A stretch of 64,000 nt of DNA from Corynebacterium sp. ES2730-CONJ (GTDB lineage Bacteria; Actinomycetota; Actinomycetes; Mycobacteriales; Mycobacteriaceae). The first letter of the stretch is position 1, and each line of letters starts with the position of its first letter. The notes beneath the pieces were generated by a model. That model had not been told where the DNA came from, made no database searches, and saw only the letters and a program-made list of their open reading frames with translations. The translations under genes were made by a program, and so were the position numbers. This document shows, piece after piece, positions 1 through 9,746 of this stretch. The stretch spans positions 124,001 through 188,000 of the forward strand of contig NZ_JANUXZ010000001.1 of the NCBI RefSeq assembly GCF_024834055.1, given 5' to 3'.

Positions 1-696
<696 letters not shown>

Positions 697-713
697 TCAA
701 TATTGGGGAAAGG

Positions 714-1472
714 TTAGTTGAGGAACTGATCGTATCCATTAGCTTCCAGCTCATCTGCTAATTCAGCACCACCAGACTTTACAATTTTGCCGTCGGCAAA
801 AACGTGCACGAACTGCGGGTTAACGTAGGTGAGGATGCGCTTATAGTGCGTGATCATGAGGATACCGCCATCGTTGTCCTGCTGGTAGCGGTTAATACCA
901 TCGGAAACAACTCGCAATGCGTCAACATCGAGGCCTGAGTCTGTCTCGTCCATAATGGCGAATTTGGGCTTGAGCAAACCTAACTGAAGAACCTCATGGC
1001 GCTTTTTTTCACCTCCAGAGAATCCGTCATTGACACTGCGTTCGCTAAAGCTTTTATCGATGAGCAAATTCTCTTGCTCAGTTTTTACCTCATTGATCCA
1101 TGTCCGTAGCTTTGGCGCTTCACCGCGAACAGCTGTGGCGGCGGTTCGCAGGAAATTTGCCATGGAAACCCCGGGAATTTCGGTTGGGTACTGCATCGCC
1201 ACAAACATCCCGGCGCGAGCACGCTCATCGACGTCCATATCCAAGATATTGACGCCATCGAGGAGAACCTCCCCCTGGGTGACGTGGTAGCGCGGATGCC
1301 CCGCTATGGTATAGGAAAGTGTGGATTTACCGGAGCCGTTGGGGCCCATAATAGCGTGCGTTTCACCAGATTTGATGGTGAGATTTACTCCTTTGAGGAT
1401 CTCTTTCGGCCCAGCGTTTTCATCTGTGGGGATGACTTGGGCATGGAGATCTCGGATTTCAAGGGTGCTCAT
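714..1472 (-). CDS. sufC: Fe-S assembly ATPase SufC
   Basis: Cytosolic ABC-type ATPase that works with SufB and SufD in the SufBC2D scaffold, where ATP hydrolysis drives the conformational change needed for cluster assembly. The 252-residue length is normal. Walker A is GPNGSGKST at residues 43-51, the signature is FSGGEKKRHEVLQL, and Walker B is the SufC-typical IMDETDSGLDVD; the switch histidine is in MITHYKR. No membrane segments are present, as expected for a SUF ATPase rather than a transporter. Start ATG 1472 gives the usual MSTLEIRDLHA N-terminus. It lies between sufD (27-base gap) and sufS, all in the same direction. Confidence 0.97.
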   Translation of the reverse strand: MSTLEIRDLHAQVIPTDENAGPKEILKGVNLTIKSGETHAIMGPNGSGKSTLSYTIAGHPRYHVTQGEVLLDGVNILDMDVDERARAGMFVAMQYPTEIPGVSMANFLRTAATAVRGEAPKLRTWINEVKTEQENLLIDKSFSERSVNDGFSGGEKKRHEVLQLGLLKPKFAIMDETDSGLDVDALRVVSDGINRYQQDNDGGILMITHYKRILTYVNPQFVHVFADGKIVKSGGAELADELEANGYDQFLN

Positions 1473-1499
1473 TAATATTCCTTATGAGTTAAGAGGGGT

Positions 1500-2693
1500 T
1501 TAAGATGTGGCTTTTTTAAGCGTGCGCAGGGTTTCTAGCTCTTGCAGAATTCTGTTTTCGAGGTCCTCACGAATGGGATCAAACGGAATTTTTCCGATCA
1601 CTTCAGAGAAGAAGCCTCGCACGATGAGCCGTCGAGCTTCATCCGCCGGTATTCCCCGGGATCGTAGGTAAAACTCCTGCTCATCATCAAATCGTCCGAC
1701 TGTAGCTGCATGACCTGCGCCTTGAATTTCACCAGTTTCGATTTCCAGGTTTGGCACAGAGTCGGCTCGTCCACCTTCCGTAAGAACAAGATTCCGGTTC
1801 GCTTCGTACGTGCTGGTTCCTTGTGCGTTCGGGCGGATGAGGACGTCGCCTACCCATGCGGTGTGGGCCTCAGCCCTCTTCTCTGCTGAATGGGATTGCA
1901 AGGCCCCTTTGTACAACACATTTGACGTGCAGTTCGGCTGCGCGTGATCGACGAGAAGTCGCTGCTCAAAAAATTGTCCAGAGTCCGCAAAGTAGACGCC
2001 CAATAACTCGGCGTCCCCGCCAGGAGCGGTGAATCGGACGCGAGGTACAATGCGCACGAGATCTCCACCGAACAGGGCAGCATAATGGCGTAGGGTGGCA
2101 TCGCGACCAACTACAGCCATCTGCGAACCGCAGTGGACAGCATCGTCATCCCATGAGTCGTCGACGATAACATTCAATTTCGCATTGTCGCCTACAATGA
2201 ATTCGATATTGTCAGCGTGTACTCCGGACCCTTTATAGCGAAGATTAATGGTGGCTTCTGCCGCTTCGCCTACCTCGATGACCACATGACTAAACGTGGT
2301 CACGTCATGGCCAGCACCGGTAATAGTGATGGAGATGGGTTCTGGATTTATCGCCGCGTCTGCAATCTGAACCACGGTGGCATGAGAGGTCGAGGTAAAA
2401 GCTTGGGCGCTTATTCGATCGATAGGTTTACCCGCGCGTCCAATCAAGGGCGAATCCATGGTGACCTTCTCGACCTCCACGTGTGTTGCCGTTTCAGGAA
2501 CCGCAATGTCGATGAGGGTGTCCGTTACGGGTGCGAAGCTCCCGTCGTGAAGCCCTTTGAGGCGACGCAGCGGAACGAACCGCCACACCTCGTCCTTTCC
2601 CCGTGGGATTTCGAATTCGTTAACATCCGTGGAAGAGAATATGTCGCCCTTGTTACCATGGACGGTTGAATTTTTTTCTGTAGTACTAGCCAT
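1500..2693 (-). CDS. sufD: Fe-S assembly scaffold protein SufD
   Basis: Partner of SufB in the SUF scaffold, built around a right-handed beta-helix core. 397 residues, matching the family. The C-terminal third carries the SufBD hallmarks: GDVLIRPNAQGTSTYEANRN, the conserved helix after ETGEIQGAGHAATVGRFD (the conserved His in GHAATVG), and FYLRSRGIPADEARRLIVRGF close to the end. SufD itself holds no cluster alone. The start ATG 2693 lies only five bases beyond the sufB stop, so the two are almost certainly translated from one message. The N-terminal third is divergent, as is usual in SufD. Confidence 0.96.
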   Translation of the reverse strand: MASTTEKNSTVHGNKGDIFSSTDVNEFEIPRGKDEVWRFVPLRRLKGLHDGSFAPVTDTLIDIAVPETATHVEVEKVTMDSPLIGRAGKPIDRISAQAFTSTSHATVVQIADAAINPEPISITITGAGHDVTTFSHVVIEVGEAAEATINLRYKGSGVHADNIEFIVGDNAKLNVIVDDSWDDDAVHCGSQMAVVGRDATLRHYAALFGGDLVRIVPRVRFTAPGGDAELLGVYFADSGQFFEQRLLVDHAQPNCTSNVLYKGALQSHSAEKRAEAHTAWVGDVLIRPNAQGTSTYEANRNLVLTEGGRADSVPNLEIETGEIQGAGHAATVGRFDDEQEFYLRSRGIPADEARRLIVRGFFSEVIGKIPFDPIREDLENRILQELETLRTLKKATS

Positions 2694-2698
2694 GTGGG

Positions 2699-4144
2699 TT
2701 AGCCCACCGATCCTTCCATTTGCAATTCGATGAGACGGTTGAGTTCGAGGGCGTATTCCATGGGCAATTCCTTGGCAATAGGCTCGACGAATCCGCGCAC
2801 AATCATAGCCATAGCCTCGTCCTCAGCAATACCTCGAGACATAAGGTAGAAGAGCTGTTCCTGGGATACCTGAGAGACAGTCGCTTCATGACCTAGCGAG
2901 ACATGGTCATTGCGAATATCGTTATAAGGATAGGTATCCGAACGTGAGATATTGTCGACGAGCAGGGCGTCGCATTCAACATTCGATGTTGAATGGTTGG
3001 CATTAGCATTAATGCGTACAAGCCCACGATACGCTGCTCGGCCGCCTCCTCGAGCTACCGATTTCGAGACGATATTCGACGATGTATGAGGTGCCATGTG
3101 GACCATTTTCGCGCCAGTGTCTTGGAATTGGCCTTCACCGGCAAAAGCTACGGAAAGGACTTCTCCTTTAGCGTAGGGACCGGTCATCCACACCGCTGGG
3201 TATTTCATGGTGACCTTGGAGCCGATATTGCCATCGACCCACTCCATCGACGCACCTTCCTCACACTTGGTGCGTTTGGTCACAAGATTGTAGACGTTAT
3301 TAGACCAGTTTTGGATGGTGGTATAGCGGCACCGCCCGCCCTTCTTCACAATAATTTCCACCACAGCTGAGTGTAGGGAGTCAGATTTGTAGATCGGAGC
3401 GGTACAACCTTCGACATAGTGCACGTAAGCATCCTCGTCAACGATAATTAGAGTGCGCTCGAATTGGCCCATATTCTCAGTGTTGATGCGGAAATAGGCC
3501 TGCAGAGGAATATCAACGTGCACTCCTTTAGGCACATAGATAAAAGAACCACCTGACCATACGGCAGTATTCAATGCTGAGAACTTATTGTCGCCAGCTG
3601 GAATGACCGTTCCAAAGTACTCGCGGAATAACTCCTCGTGCTCCTTAAGTGCGGTGTCAGTATCGACGAATATGACCCCGAGTTTTTCTAAATCTTCTCG
3701 AATCTGGTGATACACCACTTCAGATTCATACTGTGCAGCTACTCCTGCTACGAGGCGTTGTTTTTCAGCCTCGGGGATACCTAGACGGTCGTAGGTATTG
3801 CGGATATCTTCGGGAAGCTCTTCCCAGCTCGTGGCTTGGCTCTCAGTGGAGCGCACGAAGTATTTGATGTTGTCAAAATCGATTCCACTTAGGTCCGCAC
3901 CCCAGGTGGGCATAGGCTTCTTGCCAAAAAGATCGAGAGCTTTGAGTCGCTGTTCCAGCATCCACGCTGGTTCCTGTTTCTTGTCAGAGATATCGCGGAC
4001 CACATCCTCATTCAGGCCGCGTCGCGCCTGTTGTCCTGCATCATCACGATCATGCCAGCCGTAGTTATAAGGACCAATGGACTCGATGATCTCATCGTCT
4101 GTAGGGGGTTGGAGAGTGTGGGGGTTTACGGGTGCTTGGGTCAT
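2699..4144 (-). CDS. sufB: Fe-S cluster scaffold protein SufB
   Basis: Main scaffold on which the Fe-S cluster is built, in complex with SufC and SufD. The chosen start is ATG 4144 ([17 protein letters not shown]), 481 residues, preceded by GAGAGG at suitable spacing. A longer frame reaches 4264 but would overlap sufR, and the added 40 residues do not look like SufB. Family motifs are [60 protein letters not shown] (conserved Cys) and [17 protein letters not shown] near the end. It follows sufR by 25 bases and is likely co-transcribed with it. Confidence 0.96.
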   Translation of the reverse strand: MTQAPVNPHTLQPPTDDEIIESIGPYNYGWHDRDDAGQQARRGLNEDVVRDISDKKQEPAWMLEQRLKALDLFGKKPMPTWGADLSGIDFDNIKYFVRSTESQATSWEELPEDIRNTYDRLGIPEAEKQRLVAGVAAQYESEVVYHQIREDLEKLGVIFVDTDTALKEHEELFREYFGTVIPAGDNKFSALNTAVWSGGSFIYVPKGVHVDIPLQAYFRINTENMGQFERTLIIVDEDAYVHYVEGCTAPIYKSDSLHSAVVEIIVKKGGRCRYTTIQNWSNNVYNLVTKRTKCEEGASMEWVDGNIGSKVTMKYPAVWMTGPYAKGEVLSVAFAGEGQFQDTGAKMVHMAPHTSSNIVSKSVARGGGRAAYRGLVRINANANHSTSNVECDALLVDNISRSDTYPYNDIRNDHVSLGHEATVSQVSQEQLFYLMSRGIAEDEAMAMIVRGFVEPIAKELPMEYALELNRLIELQMEGSVG

Positions 4145-4169
4145 TGAATACGTTCCTCTCAAGCAATTA

Positions 4170-4850
4170 CTAGGAGACCGATGTAGATCTATTAACGGGG
4201 CGGATGGGTATATTAGTCGTGCAGATACCGTGGCCATCAGCGATTGAGGCGAGTAGTTGAACATGGCGGCCGAGCACTTTCGCTATCACCTCATGCTCGG
4301 CCTCGCATAACTCAGGGAAATCGGCGGCCACTTCCGAGATCGGGCAGTGATGCTGACAAATCTGAACGCCTTGTCCGGCATTGTTCATAGAAGCCGCGTA
4401 GCCGTGTTGTGTAAAGACGTCCACGAGCTCGCTTACAGCTTCCTCAATCGTGTCGCCTTCACAATTAAAATCTCCGATAAGTTCTAGCGCACGTTTGCGA
4501 GCGAAGGCCCTAACAGCCTCCTCCCCGCCGTGTTGCCTTAATGTTTTCAAAGCTGCCACTGCTAGCGAGTCATAATTGTGGCCAAACTGTGCTCGACCTC
4601 TGTCGGTTAGGCTAAATGCCCTGGCGGGTCGCCCCCGAGTGGATCGTTGATGCGCGGAAACCGATGTTATTTCCGCGAGGCCTTCCCCGACCAATATATC
4701 GAGATGGCGGCGAATTCCTGCAGTAGAAAGGTTCAAATGTTCGGCTAATTCGGAGGCGGTAATGCGATTATGCTTGAGAATTTCGCTCATGATGGCATGA
4801 CGCGTTTCACCATCAGTTGAGCGCGATTCTCCGCGATTGATGTGGCCCAT
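4170..4850 (-). CDS. sufR: Fe-S-binding transcriptional repressor SufR
   Basis: First gene of the suf operon; family members sense cluster status and repress the operon when Fe-S supply is sufficient. 226 residues. A winged-helix domain occupies residues 16-90 ([22 protein letters not shown]). In the C-terminal half four cysteines, C165, C169, C182 and C210, have spacing C-X3-C-X12-C-X27-C, consistent with cluster ligation in actinobacterial SufR; C130 is extra. Start ATG 4850 is supported by AAGGAGGTG seven bases upstream. The gene is divergent from mptB, and the shared 307-base interval holds adjoining inverted repeats at 4907-4936 that are candidate operators. Confidence 0.92.
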   Translation of the reverse strand: MGHINRGESRSTDGETRHAIMSEILKHNRITASELAEHLNLSTAGIRRHLDILVGEGLAEITSVSAHQRSTRGRPARAFSLTDRGRAQFGHNYDSLAVAALKTLRQHGGEEAVRAFARKRALELIGDFNCEGDTIEEAVSELVDVFTQHGYAASMNNAGQGVQICQHHCPISEVAADFPELCEAEHEVIAKVLGRHVQLLASIADGHGICTTNIPIRPVNRSTSVS

Positions 4851-5157
4851 CGCTTCACCTCCTTGTACTGCCCTAATATCGCCCTAATATCGTTATGGAG
4901 CTGACCGTCTAGATTTCTTTAGACAACACTAGTGTTACCTAAATGGCGGCACTGTTACAACCCCGAAAAGTGCCTATCGCTCTCACCTCTAGTATTTAGG
5001 GCACCCTATCAACGGTTTTGCTACTCAAACAGGGTGAGGGTGGTCGTTTTTTCTCAGACTCCTCTCAGTGCGTTCCACGGTTGCGAAACACTTGCGATGC
5101 GAGGTTTCAGCTTGAGCCTAAGTCCGTTACTGCAAAAGATTGAGTTAAGCTGAGTGA
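4851..5157. other. Intergenic region between divergent sufR and mptB
   Basis: This 307-base spacer must contain promoters in both directions. It holds the sufR Shine-Dalgarno sequence, the tandem 11-mer at 4870-4891 and the inverted repeats at 4907-4936. On the mptB side, TTGAGC (5112-5117) and AAAGAT (5135-5140) are 17 bases apart but match consensus poorly. No gene is supported; a 73-codon frame at 4932-5153 has no recognisable features. Confidence 0.6.
4907..4936 (-). promoter_or_regulatory. Candidate SufR operator: two adjoining inverted repeats
   Basis: A perfect 12-base palindrome, AACACTAGTGTT (4925-4936), directly adjoins a second inverted repeat, GTCTA-N8-TAGAC (4907-4924). Both lie 57-86 bases upstream of the sufR start. 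The ACAC/GTGT half-sites resemble the ACACT...TGTGA type of site reported for mycobacterial SufR, but here there is no spacer between the halves. An 11-base tandem duplication (gccctaatatc, 4870-4880 and 4881-4891) lies between these repeats and the ribosome-binding site. The symmetry is directly visible; that SufR binds here is inferred. Confidence 0.45.
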
Positions 5158-6936
5158 GTGAGCAAGAATGCACCCTTGTGGTGGAACCGAGCCCTCCGCA
5201 CCGTGCTGCGTATTCAATCAATTCCACCCTCTCTACAGACGGAAAGCGGTGAACGCTATCACGATACCTCCCTGCTGGTAAAGGCCACCAGCGGCGTCGA
5301 TCTCATCAAGACTCTCCGCGATGGCAGCGTAACCCTGATCGGCGATTCTACCGAGGCGGAAATGGAACCCACAGTCAGGGATCGTATCCACACCCCACTC
5401 ACGGCCATTGATCTCGAACGTTTCGCCTTCACCAGATGGATGGGCACACTAGGATCCCTACTCCTTAGCCTAGGGGCCCTGGGAGCAGGAGCCCTGCCCG
5501 TAGTGAACTCACCTTATACTGTCTTTCCTGGTGGCACTCTCATGGCTAGAATGCTCCAAGCATCAACAGTGCTGTGCTTTGTTGGCATAGCTCTCTTAGT
5601 CCTAGCGTGGCTATTTATGGCGCCGTTTGCCGGGGTAGCCTTGAAAGAGGCTCATACGCGTATGGGTCTTATTAGCATGTCGATGACCAGGCGTACTTTC
5701 GTGGCTTGGAGCTTACCGCTGATCGCAAGCGCACCTATGTTTACTCAAGATATTTACTCATACTTAGCCAACGGTGCGATTGTAGTGATGGGTCTCGATC
5801 CATATAGCGCGGGACCTGTAGATCTCCTCGGGACTGACAACGATCTGGCCCGTTCGGTACCGTTCATCTGGGCCCATTCCCCCTCCCCTTACGGGCCCGT
5901 AGCATTAGGAATCGCTGCCTTGATCTCATTCCTCACCAATGACTCCATCGTGCTTGGGGTTCTTGCTCACCGCATCATCTCTCTCCTTGGGGTTGCTCTA
6001 GCCGGATGGGCTCTTACTCACCTAGCAAAACGCTGCGGTGTTCTCCCGCAGGCCGCATTATGGCTAGGGATACTCAACCCGCTCACTATCCTCCACCTCA
6101 TTGGTGGCATCCATAACGAGTCGATCCTGCTCGGTTTACTCATGGCAGGCATTGAAGTCGGCTTACGCGGAGTGGATTACATGGAACGCTCGGGCTCGAG
6201 GCGAGCAGTCATTTTGCTAGCAACCAGTGGCCTTCTCATTAGTCTCGCAGGAATGGTTAAAGTTACCGGCTTTATCGGACTCGGTTTCATCGGAATGGCT
6301 ATTGCTAGAGTCATTCACCTGCGCGGCCGCAGCACACCCTCAGCTTGGCTGATCGCTGTTGCGCTGCAGACCTTTTGCATGATCGCTGCTATCCTCACCG
6401 TCACGTGGGTCAGTGGGATCGGCTCAGGGTGGATCACTGGCCAAGGCGGGGCCATAGCCGTACGCAGCTGGATGTCTATATCAACTGCCCTCGGAGTAAT
6501 CTTCGGATTCGTGGGGAAATTTCTCTACTTAGGTGATCACACCGAAGCTATCCTCATCATCACCCGACTGTCGGGGTTGGCGGTTGCAGGTTTTGCTATG
6601 GTGCGGTTACTCCTGCGCACCTATCAGGGCGCCATTCACCCTGTGGGTGCGCTTGGGATATCAACTCTAGTAATGGTGGCGTTCTTTCCCGTCGTACACC
6701 CGTGGTATATGCTGTGGGCGATTCTACCCTTGGCCGCGTGGGCTAATAGGGAGGTTTTTAGAGCCGCAGTCATTGCGTATACGCTCTTACTGAGCTTTTT
6801 CGTTCTTCCGCGGGGGTTATCACTGCCTCCAGAAACGGTACTTTCGATTTATACCGCCTCAGTCGTTGGATTGGTAGTAATTATCAGCCTCATGTACGTT
6901 TCCTACCGGAGAAATTTCAAACGTCGCATAGACTAG
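5158..6936 (+). CDS. mptB: Alpha-(1->6)-mannopyranosyltransferase MptB family, membrane GT-C enzyme
   Basis: Polyprenyl-phosphomannose-dependent mannosyltransferase that starts the alpha-1,6-mannan core of lipomannan and lipoarabinomannan in Mycobacteriales. 592 residues with a soluble N-terminus of about 95 residues, then many membrane segments beginning at MGTLGSLLLSLGALGAGALP. The GT-C signature in the first outer loop is visible as MFTQDIYSYLANGAIVVMG, whose Asp is the expected catalytic or metal residue, followed by DPYSAGP. GTG 5158 is the assigned start and the ribosome-binding site is not strong, so the exact N-terminus is uncertain. Its place beside the suf operon and an ABC pair matches the Rv1459c neighbourhood. 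Subfamily (MptA or MptB) is inferred mainly from that context. Confidence 0.85.
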   Translation: MSKNAPLWWNRALRTVLRIQSIPPSLQTESGERYHDTSLLVKATSGVDLIKTLRDGSVTLIGDSTEAEMEPTVRDRIHTPLTAIDLERFAFTRWMGTLGSLLLSLGALGAGALPVVNSPYTVFPGGTLMARMLQASTVLCFVGIALLVLAWLFMAPFAGVALKEAHTRMGLISMSMTRRTFVAWSLPLIASAPMFTQDIYSYLANGAIVVMGLDPYSAGPVDLLGTDNDLARSVPFIWAHSPSPYGPVALGIAALISFLTNDSIVLGVLAHRIISLLGVALAGWALTHLAKRCGVLPQAALWLGILNPLTILHLIGGIHNESILLGLLMAGIEVGLRGVDYMERSGSRRAVILLATSGLLISLAGMVKVTGFIGLGFIGMAIARVIHLRGRSTPSAWLIAVALQTFCMIAAILTVTWVSGIGSGWITGQGGAIAVRSWMSISTALGVIFGFVGKFLYLGDHTEAILIITRLSGLAVAGFAMVRLLLRTYQGAIHPVGALGISTLVMVAFFPVVHPWYMLWAILPLAAWANREVFRAAVIAYTLLLSFFVLPRGLSLPPETVLSIYTASVVGLVVIISLMYVSYRRNFKRRID

Positions 6937-6948
6937 GGTGTTGTGAAG

Positions 6949-7869
6949 ATGACTCCCACCAAAACCCCTGCTCTCAGGGTCTCAAGATTGAGCAAGGTTT
7001 TCGGAGATATACAGGCGCTTAAAGATGTTAGTTTCAGCGTTCCCGAGGGAAAAGTTCTGGCTCTCCTAGGCCCCAATGGTGCTGGTAAGACGACGCTGAT
7101 TGATATCTGCGAAGGTTTTCAGAAGCCGACGCACGGCGCTGTCAGCGTTTGCGGTATCGATCCGGTTACCAGGCCTCAGGATGTGCGCGCAATTATTGGC
7201 ATTATGTTGCAGGAATCTGGATCTTATTCGGGCATTAGGGTCGAAGAAATGCTGAAGTTGTCGGCGTCCTATAATGCTAATCCCCTTGATCCCGATTGGC
7301 TGATTGAATTGCTGGGCTTGGGTAATGTCAGGTCAACGACCTATCGGCGACTTTCCGGAGGGCAAAAGCAGAGACTAGCTTTAGCTCTCGCCCTGATTTC
7401 GCGCCCGAAGGTGGTCTTTCTCGATGAACCCACAGCCGGATTGGACGCACAATCTCGTGTTCTAGTCTGGAGATTAATAAGGCAACTACGCGCCGACGGG
7501 GTTACGGTCATCTTAACCACGCATTTAATGGACGAAGCCCAGGCTTTAGCTGACGAGGTGGTCATTATCGATCAGGGAAGCGTGGTCGCAGCCGGTAGTC
7601 CTAGCGAACTGCGTAAAGAAGCCTCTCCGGGCTTAAAATTCGAAACGGATCGAGACCTTGACATAACCGCTGCGCCGTGGGCGGCCTTGGGCGTTGAAGC
7701 GATTCGCCCCTTGGTGTACTCGATACCAACTGAACCCACCCCAGCCTTGATTTCTCAGCTTGCCCGATTGGCTGCCGAACAAAACGCCCTAATTATTTCA
7801 TTGTCGACCGAGGCCCGAAGTCTCGAGGATATTTTCCTTGAGATCACTGGACGCGCTTTAAGAAGTTAG
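6949..7869 (+). CDS. ABC transporter ATP-binding protein (ABC-2 export type)
   Basis: ATPase of a two-gene exporter with the next gene. 306 residues from ATG 6949. A GTG six bases earlier (6943) is also possible, but AGGGTG at 6935-6940 is better spaced for the ATG. Walker A is GPNGAGKTT, the signature is LSGGQKQRLALALAL, Walker B is VVFLDEPTAGLDA, and the switch His is in LTTHLMDEA. The roughly 80-residue C-terminal extension is typical of DrrA/CcmA-like export ATPases. It starts 12 bases after mptB and is probably co-transcribed. In mycobacteria the equivalent pair is Rv1458c-Rv1457c; the substrate is not known to me, and the position beside mptB and ctaA suggests an envelope or cofactor cargo without proving it. 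Confidence 0.9.
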   Translation: MTPTKTPALRVSRLSKVFGDIQALKDVSFSVPEGKVLALLGPNGAGKTTLIDICEGFQKPTHGAVSVCGIDPVTRPQDVRAIIGIMLQESGSYSGIRVEEMLKLSASYNANPLDPDWLIELLGLGNVRSTTYRRLSGGQKQRLALALALISRPKVVFLDEPTAGLDAQSRVLVWRLIRQLRADGVTVILTTHLMDEAQALADEVVIIDQGSVVAAGSPSELRKEASPGLKFETDRDLDITAAPWAALGVEAIRPLVYSIPTEPTPALISQLARLAAEQNALIISLSTEARSLEDIFLEITGRALRS

Positions 7870-7882
7870 AAAGAGCTATTCT

Positions 7883-8665
7883 ATGACTATTTCTCAACCG
7901 CAGCCTGGTCATATCCCCCCAGGTATCTTTAGCCCACAACCACAGCGGGCCTCTGTGATGCATATGCTGAAGTCCCAGGGAAAAATTGAAGCCTTGTTAT
8001 TTTTGCGTCATGGAGAGCAATTTCTGCTGAGCTTTGTCATCCCGATTGGCATCATCATTGCAGCATATTTTCTCCCTCAGCTCGATACGTATAGCCCCCA
8101 TTCCCCGATTTTCCCTACGGTTCTTGCTATCGCAGCGATGAGCTCGGGCTTTTCAGGTCAAGCAATTTCTCTAGCTTTCGATCGTCGCTATGGGGCGTTG
8201 AAAAGGGCGGGCGCCTCGGGTGTACCTGCCTCCACAATTATTCTGGGAAAAGTAGTAGGACTGCTTGTAGTCTCCAGTTTGCAGGTAGCGTGCCTTACCC
8301 TGGTTGCACTTATAACCGGGTGGAGGACGACCTTCGGCTTCGGGGTCATTGGTGTGGTCATCTTTTTTGTCGGGGTTGCCTGTTTTACTGCCTTGGGAAT
8401 GTTCCTTGGTGGAACTCTCTCCTCTGAAATGGTGCTGGGTTTAGCAAACCTTATATGGGTGCTTTTGGTGGGGGCGGCTAGCTACCTGACCTTCAACGTC
8501 GAGTCCATCCACCCGCTGTACCACATTATTCCTTCCGTAGCTCTGGCTGATGGAATTGGTTCAGCATTTGCCGGTCAGTTTCCAGGTTTCGCTGTGCTCA
8601 GCTTGATAGTATGGACAATCCTGGGCATCGCTGCATCGATCCGTTTCTTCTCTTTCACAGATTAG
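7883..8665 (+). CDS. ABC-2 type transporter permease
   Basis: Membrane partner of the preceding ATPase. 260 residues with about six hydrophobic segments: around 50-68 (LLSFVIPIGIIIAAYF), then FPTVLAIAAMSSGFSGQAISLAF, VVGLLVVSSLQVACLTLVAL, GVIGVVIFFVGVACFTALGM, LGLANLIWVLLVGAASY and VLSLIVWTILGIAASI at the C-terminus. The motif FDRRYGALKRAGASGVPAS between the second and third segments is the typical ABC-2 coupling loop. It starts 13 bases after the ATPase stop. Function as an exporter half is secure from pairing and topology; no substrate can be assigned. Confidence 0.88.
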   Translation: MTISQPQPGHIPPGIFSPQPQRASVMHMLKSQGKIEALLFLRHGEQFLLSFVIPIGIIIAAYFLPQLDTYSPHSPIFPTVLAIAAMSSGFSGQAISLAFDRRYGALKRAGASGVPASTIILGKVVGLLVVSSLQVACLTLVALITGWRTTFGFGVIGVVIFFVGVACFTALGMFLGGTLSSEMVLGLANLIWVLLVGAASYLTFNVESIHPLYHIIPSVALADGIGSAFAGQFPGFAVLSLIVWTILGIAASIRFFSFTD

Positions 8666-8755
8666 TCGAGTACTATTCATAAGATATTTCTCACAGATTC
8701 ATCGGTTAGGTGTTAATAACTTTCAGCGCCTTGCGTTGCGGGGTAAAATAATCGC

Positions 8756-9715
8756 GTGTCTAGCATGCAAGAATCTATCCAGCGCCGAGCAAAATTCCTT
8801 ATCCCATATCAGCGGCGATTAGTACTATTTGTGCTGCTTGCCCAGGCAGGTATTACTGTGACTGGCTCCATTGTCCGGGTGACAGGATCAGGCCTCGGGT
8901 GTAATACATGGCCTTTATGCCACGAGGGCTCCCTCGTGCCAGTTCCGGGGGCTGCACCGTGGATTCACCAAGCAATCGAGTTTGGCAATAGGCTCCTCAC
9001 TTTTGTTCTCATCGGCATAGTCATCGCTGCCTTTATTTCTATTGTGGCTGCTCATCGACGCAAAGAACTCGTGATACACGGAATTGTCCAGGGAATCGGT
9101 GTCATCATTCAAGCTGTTCTCGGCGGAATCTCGGTTCTGCTAGATCTTCAGTGGTGGTCCGTCGCCATTCACTTCCTGCCGTCCATGCTCCTCGTCTGGT
9201 TAGCTGCCATCTTCTATATTCGAGTGGGGGAACCCGATGCTGGTATCCCCCACCGCACCTACGATCAATCACTGCGCTACCTCGTATCCTTCGCAGCTGG
9301 GTTGCTAGTTCTCGTGCTCGCTACTGGAACCATGGTGACAGGAGCCGGGCCTCACGCTGGTGACTCCGAAGCAGGAATGCAGGGGCGTCTTGAGGTCGAC
9401 ATTGCATGGATGGCCCATATTCACGCGTGGACAATGTATTTATTGCTCGCAGTGGTCACACTTATCGCCGCATCGTTAGCTTTTCAACGCGTTCCAACCA
9501 AAACCAAGACAACGACCCTGTGGCTTATCGCTACAATAGTGCTCCAGGCACTCATTGGAGTCATACAATACCGCTTAGGGGTGCCTCGCTGGACGGTGCC
9601 TGTCCATATCGGCTTCAGCTCTGTCGTCGTGGCGCTCCTCGGCTTCCTCTATGCCCAAGGCTGGAGCCGTCACCCAGAAGACACCTCGCCTGAACAGGAA
9701 TATCATCAACTCTGA
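8756..9715 (+). CDS. ctaA: Heme A synthase CtaA (COX15 family)
   Basis: Integral membrane enzyme that oxidises the C8 methyl of heme O to make heme A for the aa3 cytochrome c oxidase. 319 residues and about eight membrane segments in two repeated halves. The extracellular cysteine pair characteristic of the Bacillus and actinobacterial type is visible in GCNTWPLCHEG; heme-ligand histidines fall in WIHQAIEFGNRLLTF, SVAIHFLPSML, WMAHIHAWTMYL and VPVHIGFSSV. Start is GTG 8756 (MSSMQESIQRR); ATG 8765 is a possible alternative. It follows the ABC permease by 90 bases and ends at a strong hairpin. The gene supplying its substrate, ctaB, lies across the empty interval on the other strand. Confidence 0.95.
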   Translation: MSSMQESIQRRAKFLIPYQRRLVLFVLLAQAGITVTGSIVRVTGSGLGCNTWPLCHEGSLVPVPGAAPWIHQAIEFGNRLLTFVLIGIVIAAFISIVAAHRRKELVIHGIVQGIGVIIQAVLGGISVLLDLQWWSVAIHFLPSMLLVWLAAIFYIRVGEPDAGIPHRTYDQSLRYLVSFAAGLLVLVLATGTMVTGAGPHAGDSEAGMQGRLEVDIAWMAHIHAWTMYLLLAVVTLIAASLAFQRVPTKTKTTTLWLIATIVLQALIGVIQYRLGVPRWTVPVHIGFSSVVVALLGFLYAQGWSRHPEDTSPEQEYHQL

Positions 9716-9720
9716 TTTTT

Positions 9721-9746
9721 AACCCCCTAGCAGATCCTAGGGGGTT
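9721..9746 (+). terminator. Hairpin terminator after ctaA
   Basis: A perfect 10-base-pair stem, aaccccctag (9721-9730) with ctagggggtt (9737-9746), closes a six-base loop five bases after the ctaA stop. The downstream side is only moderately T-rich, so termination may be partial on the plus strand. On the minus strand the stem is followed by TTAAAAATC. Confidence 0.7.

Noticed and set aside
5112..5140. Promoter for mptB (TTGAGC / AAAGAT)
   Set aside because: Spacing is right at 17 bases, but the -10 matches only three of six positions.
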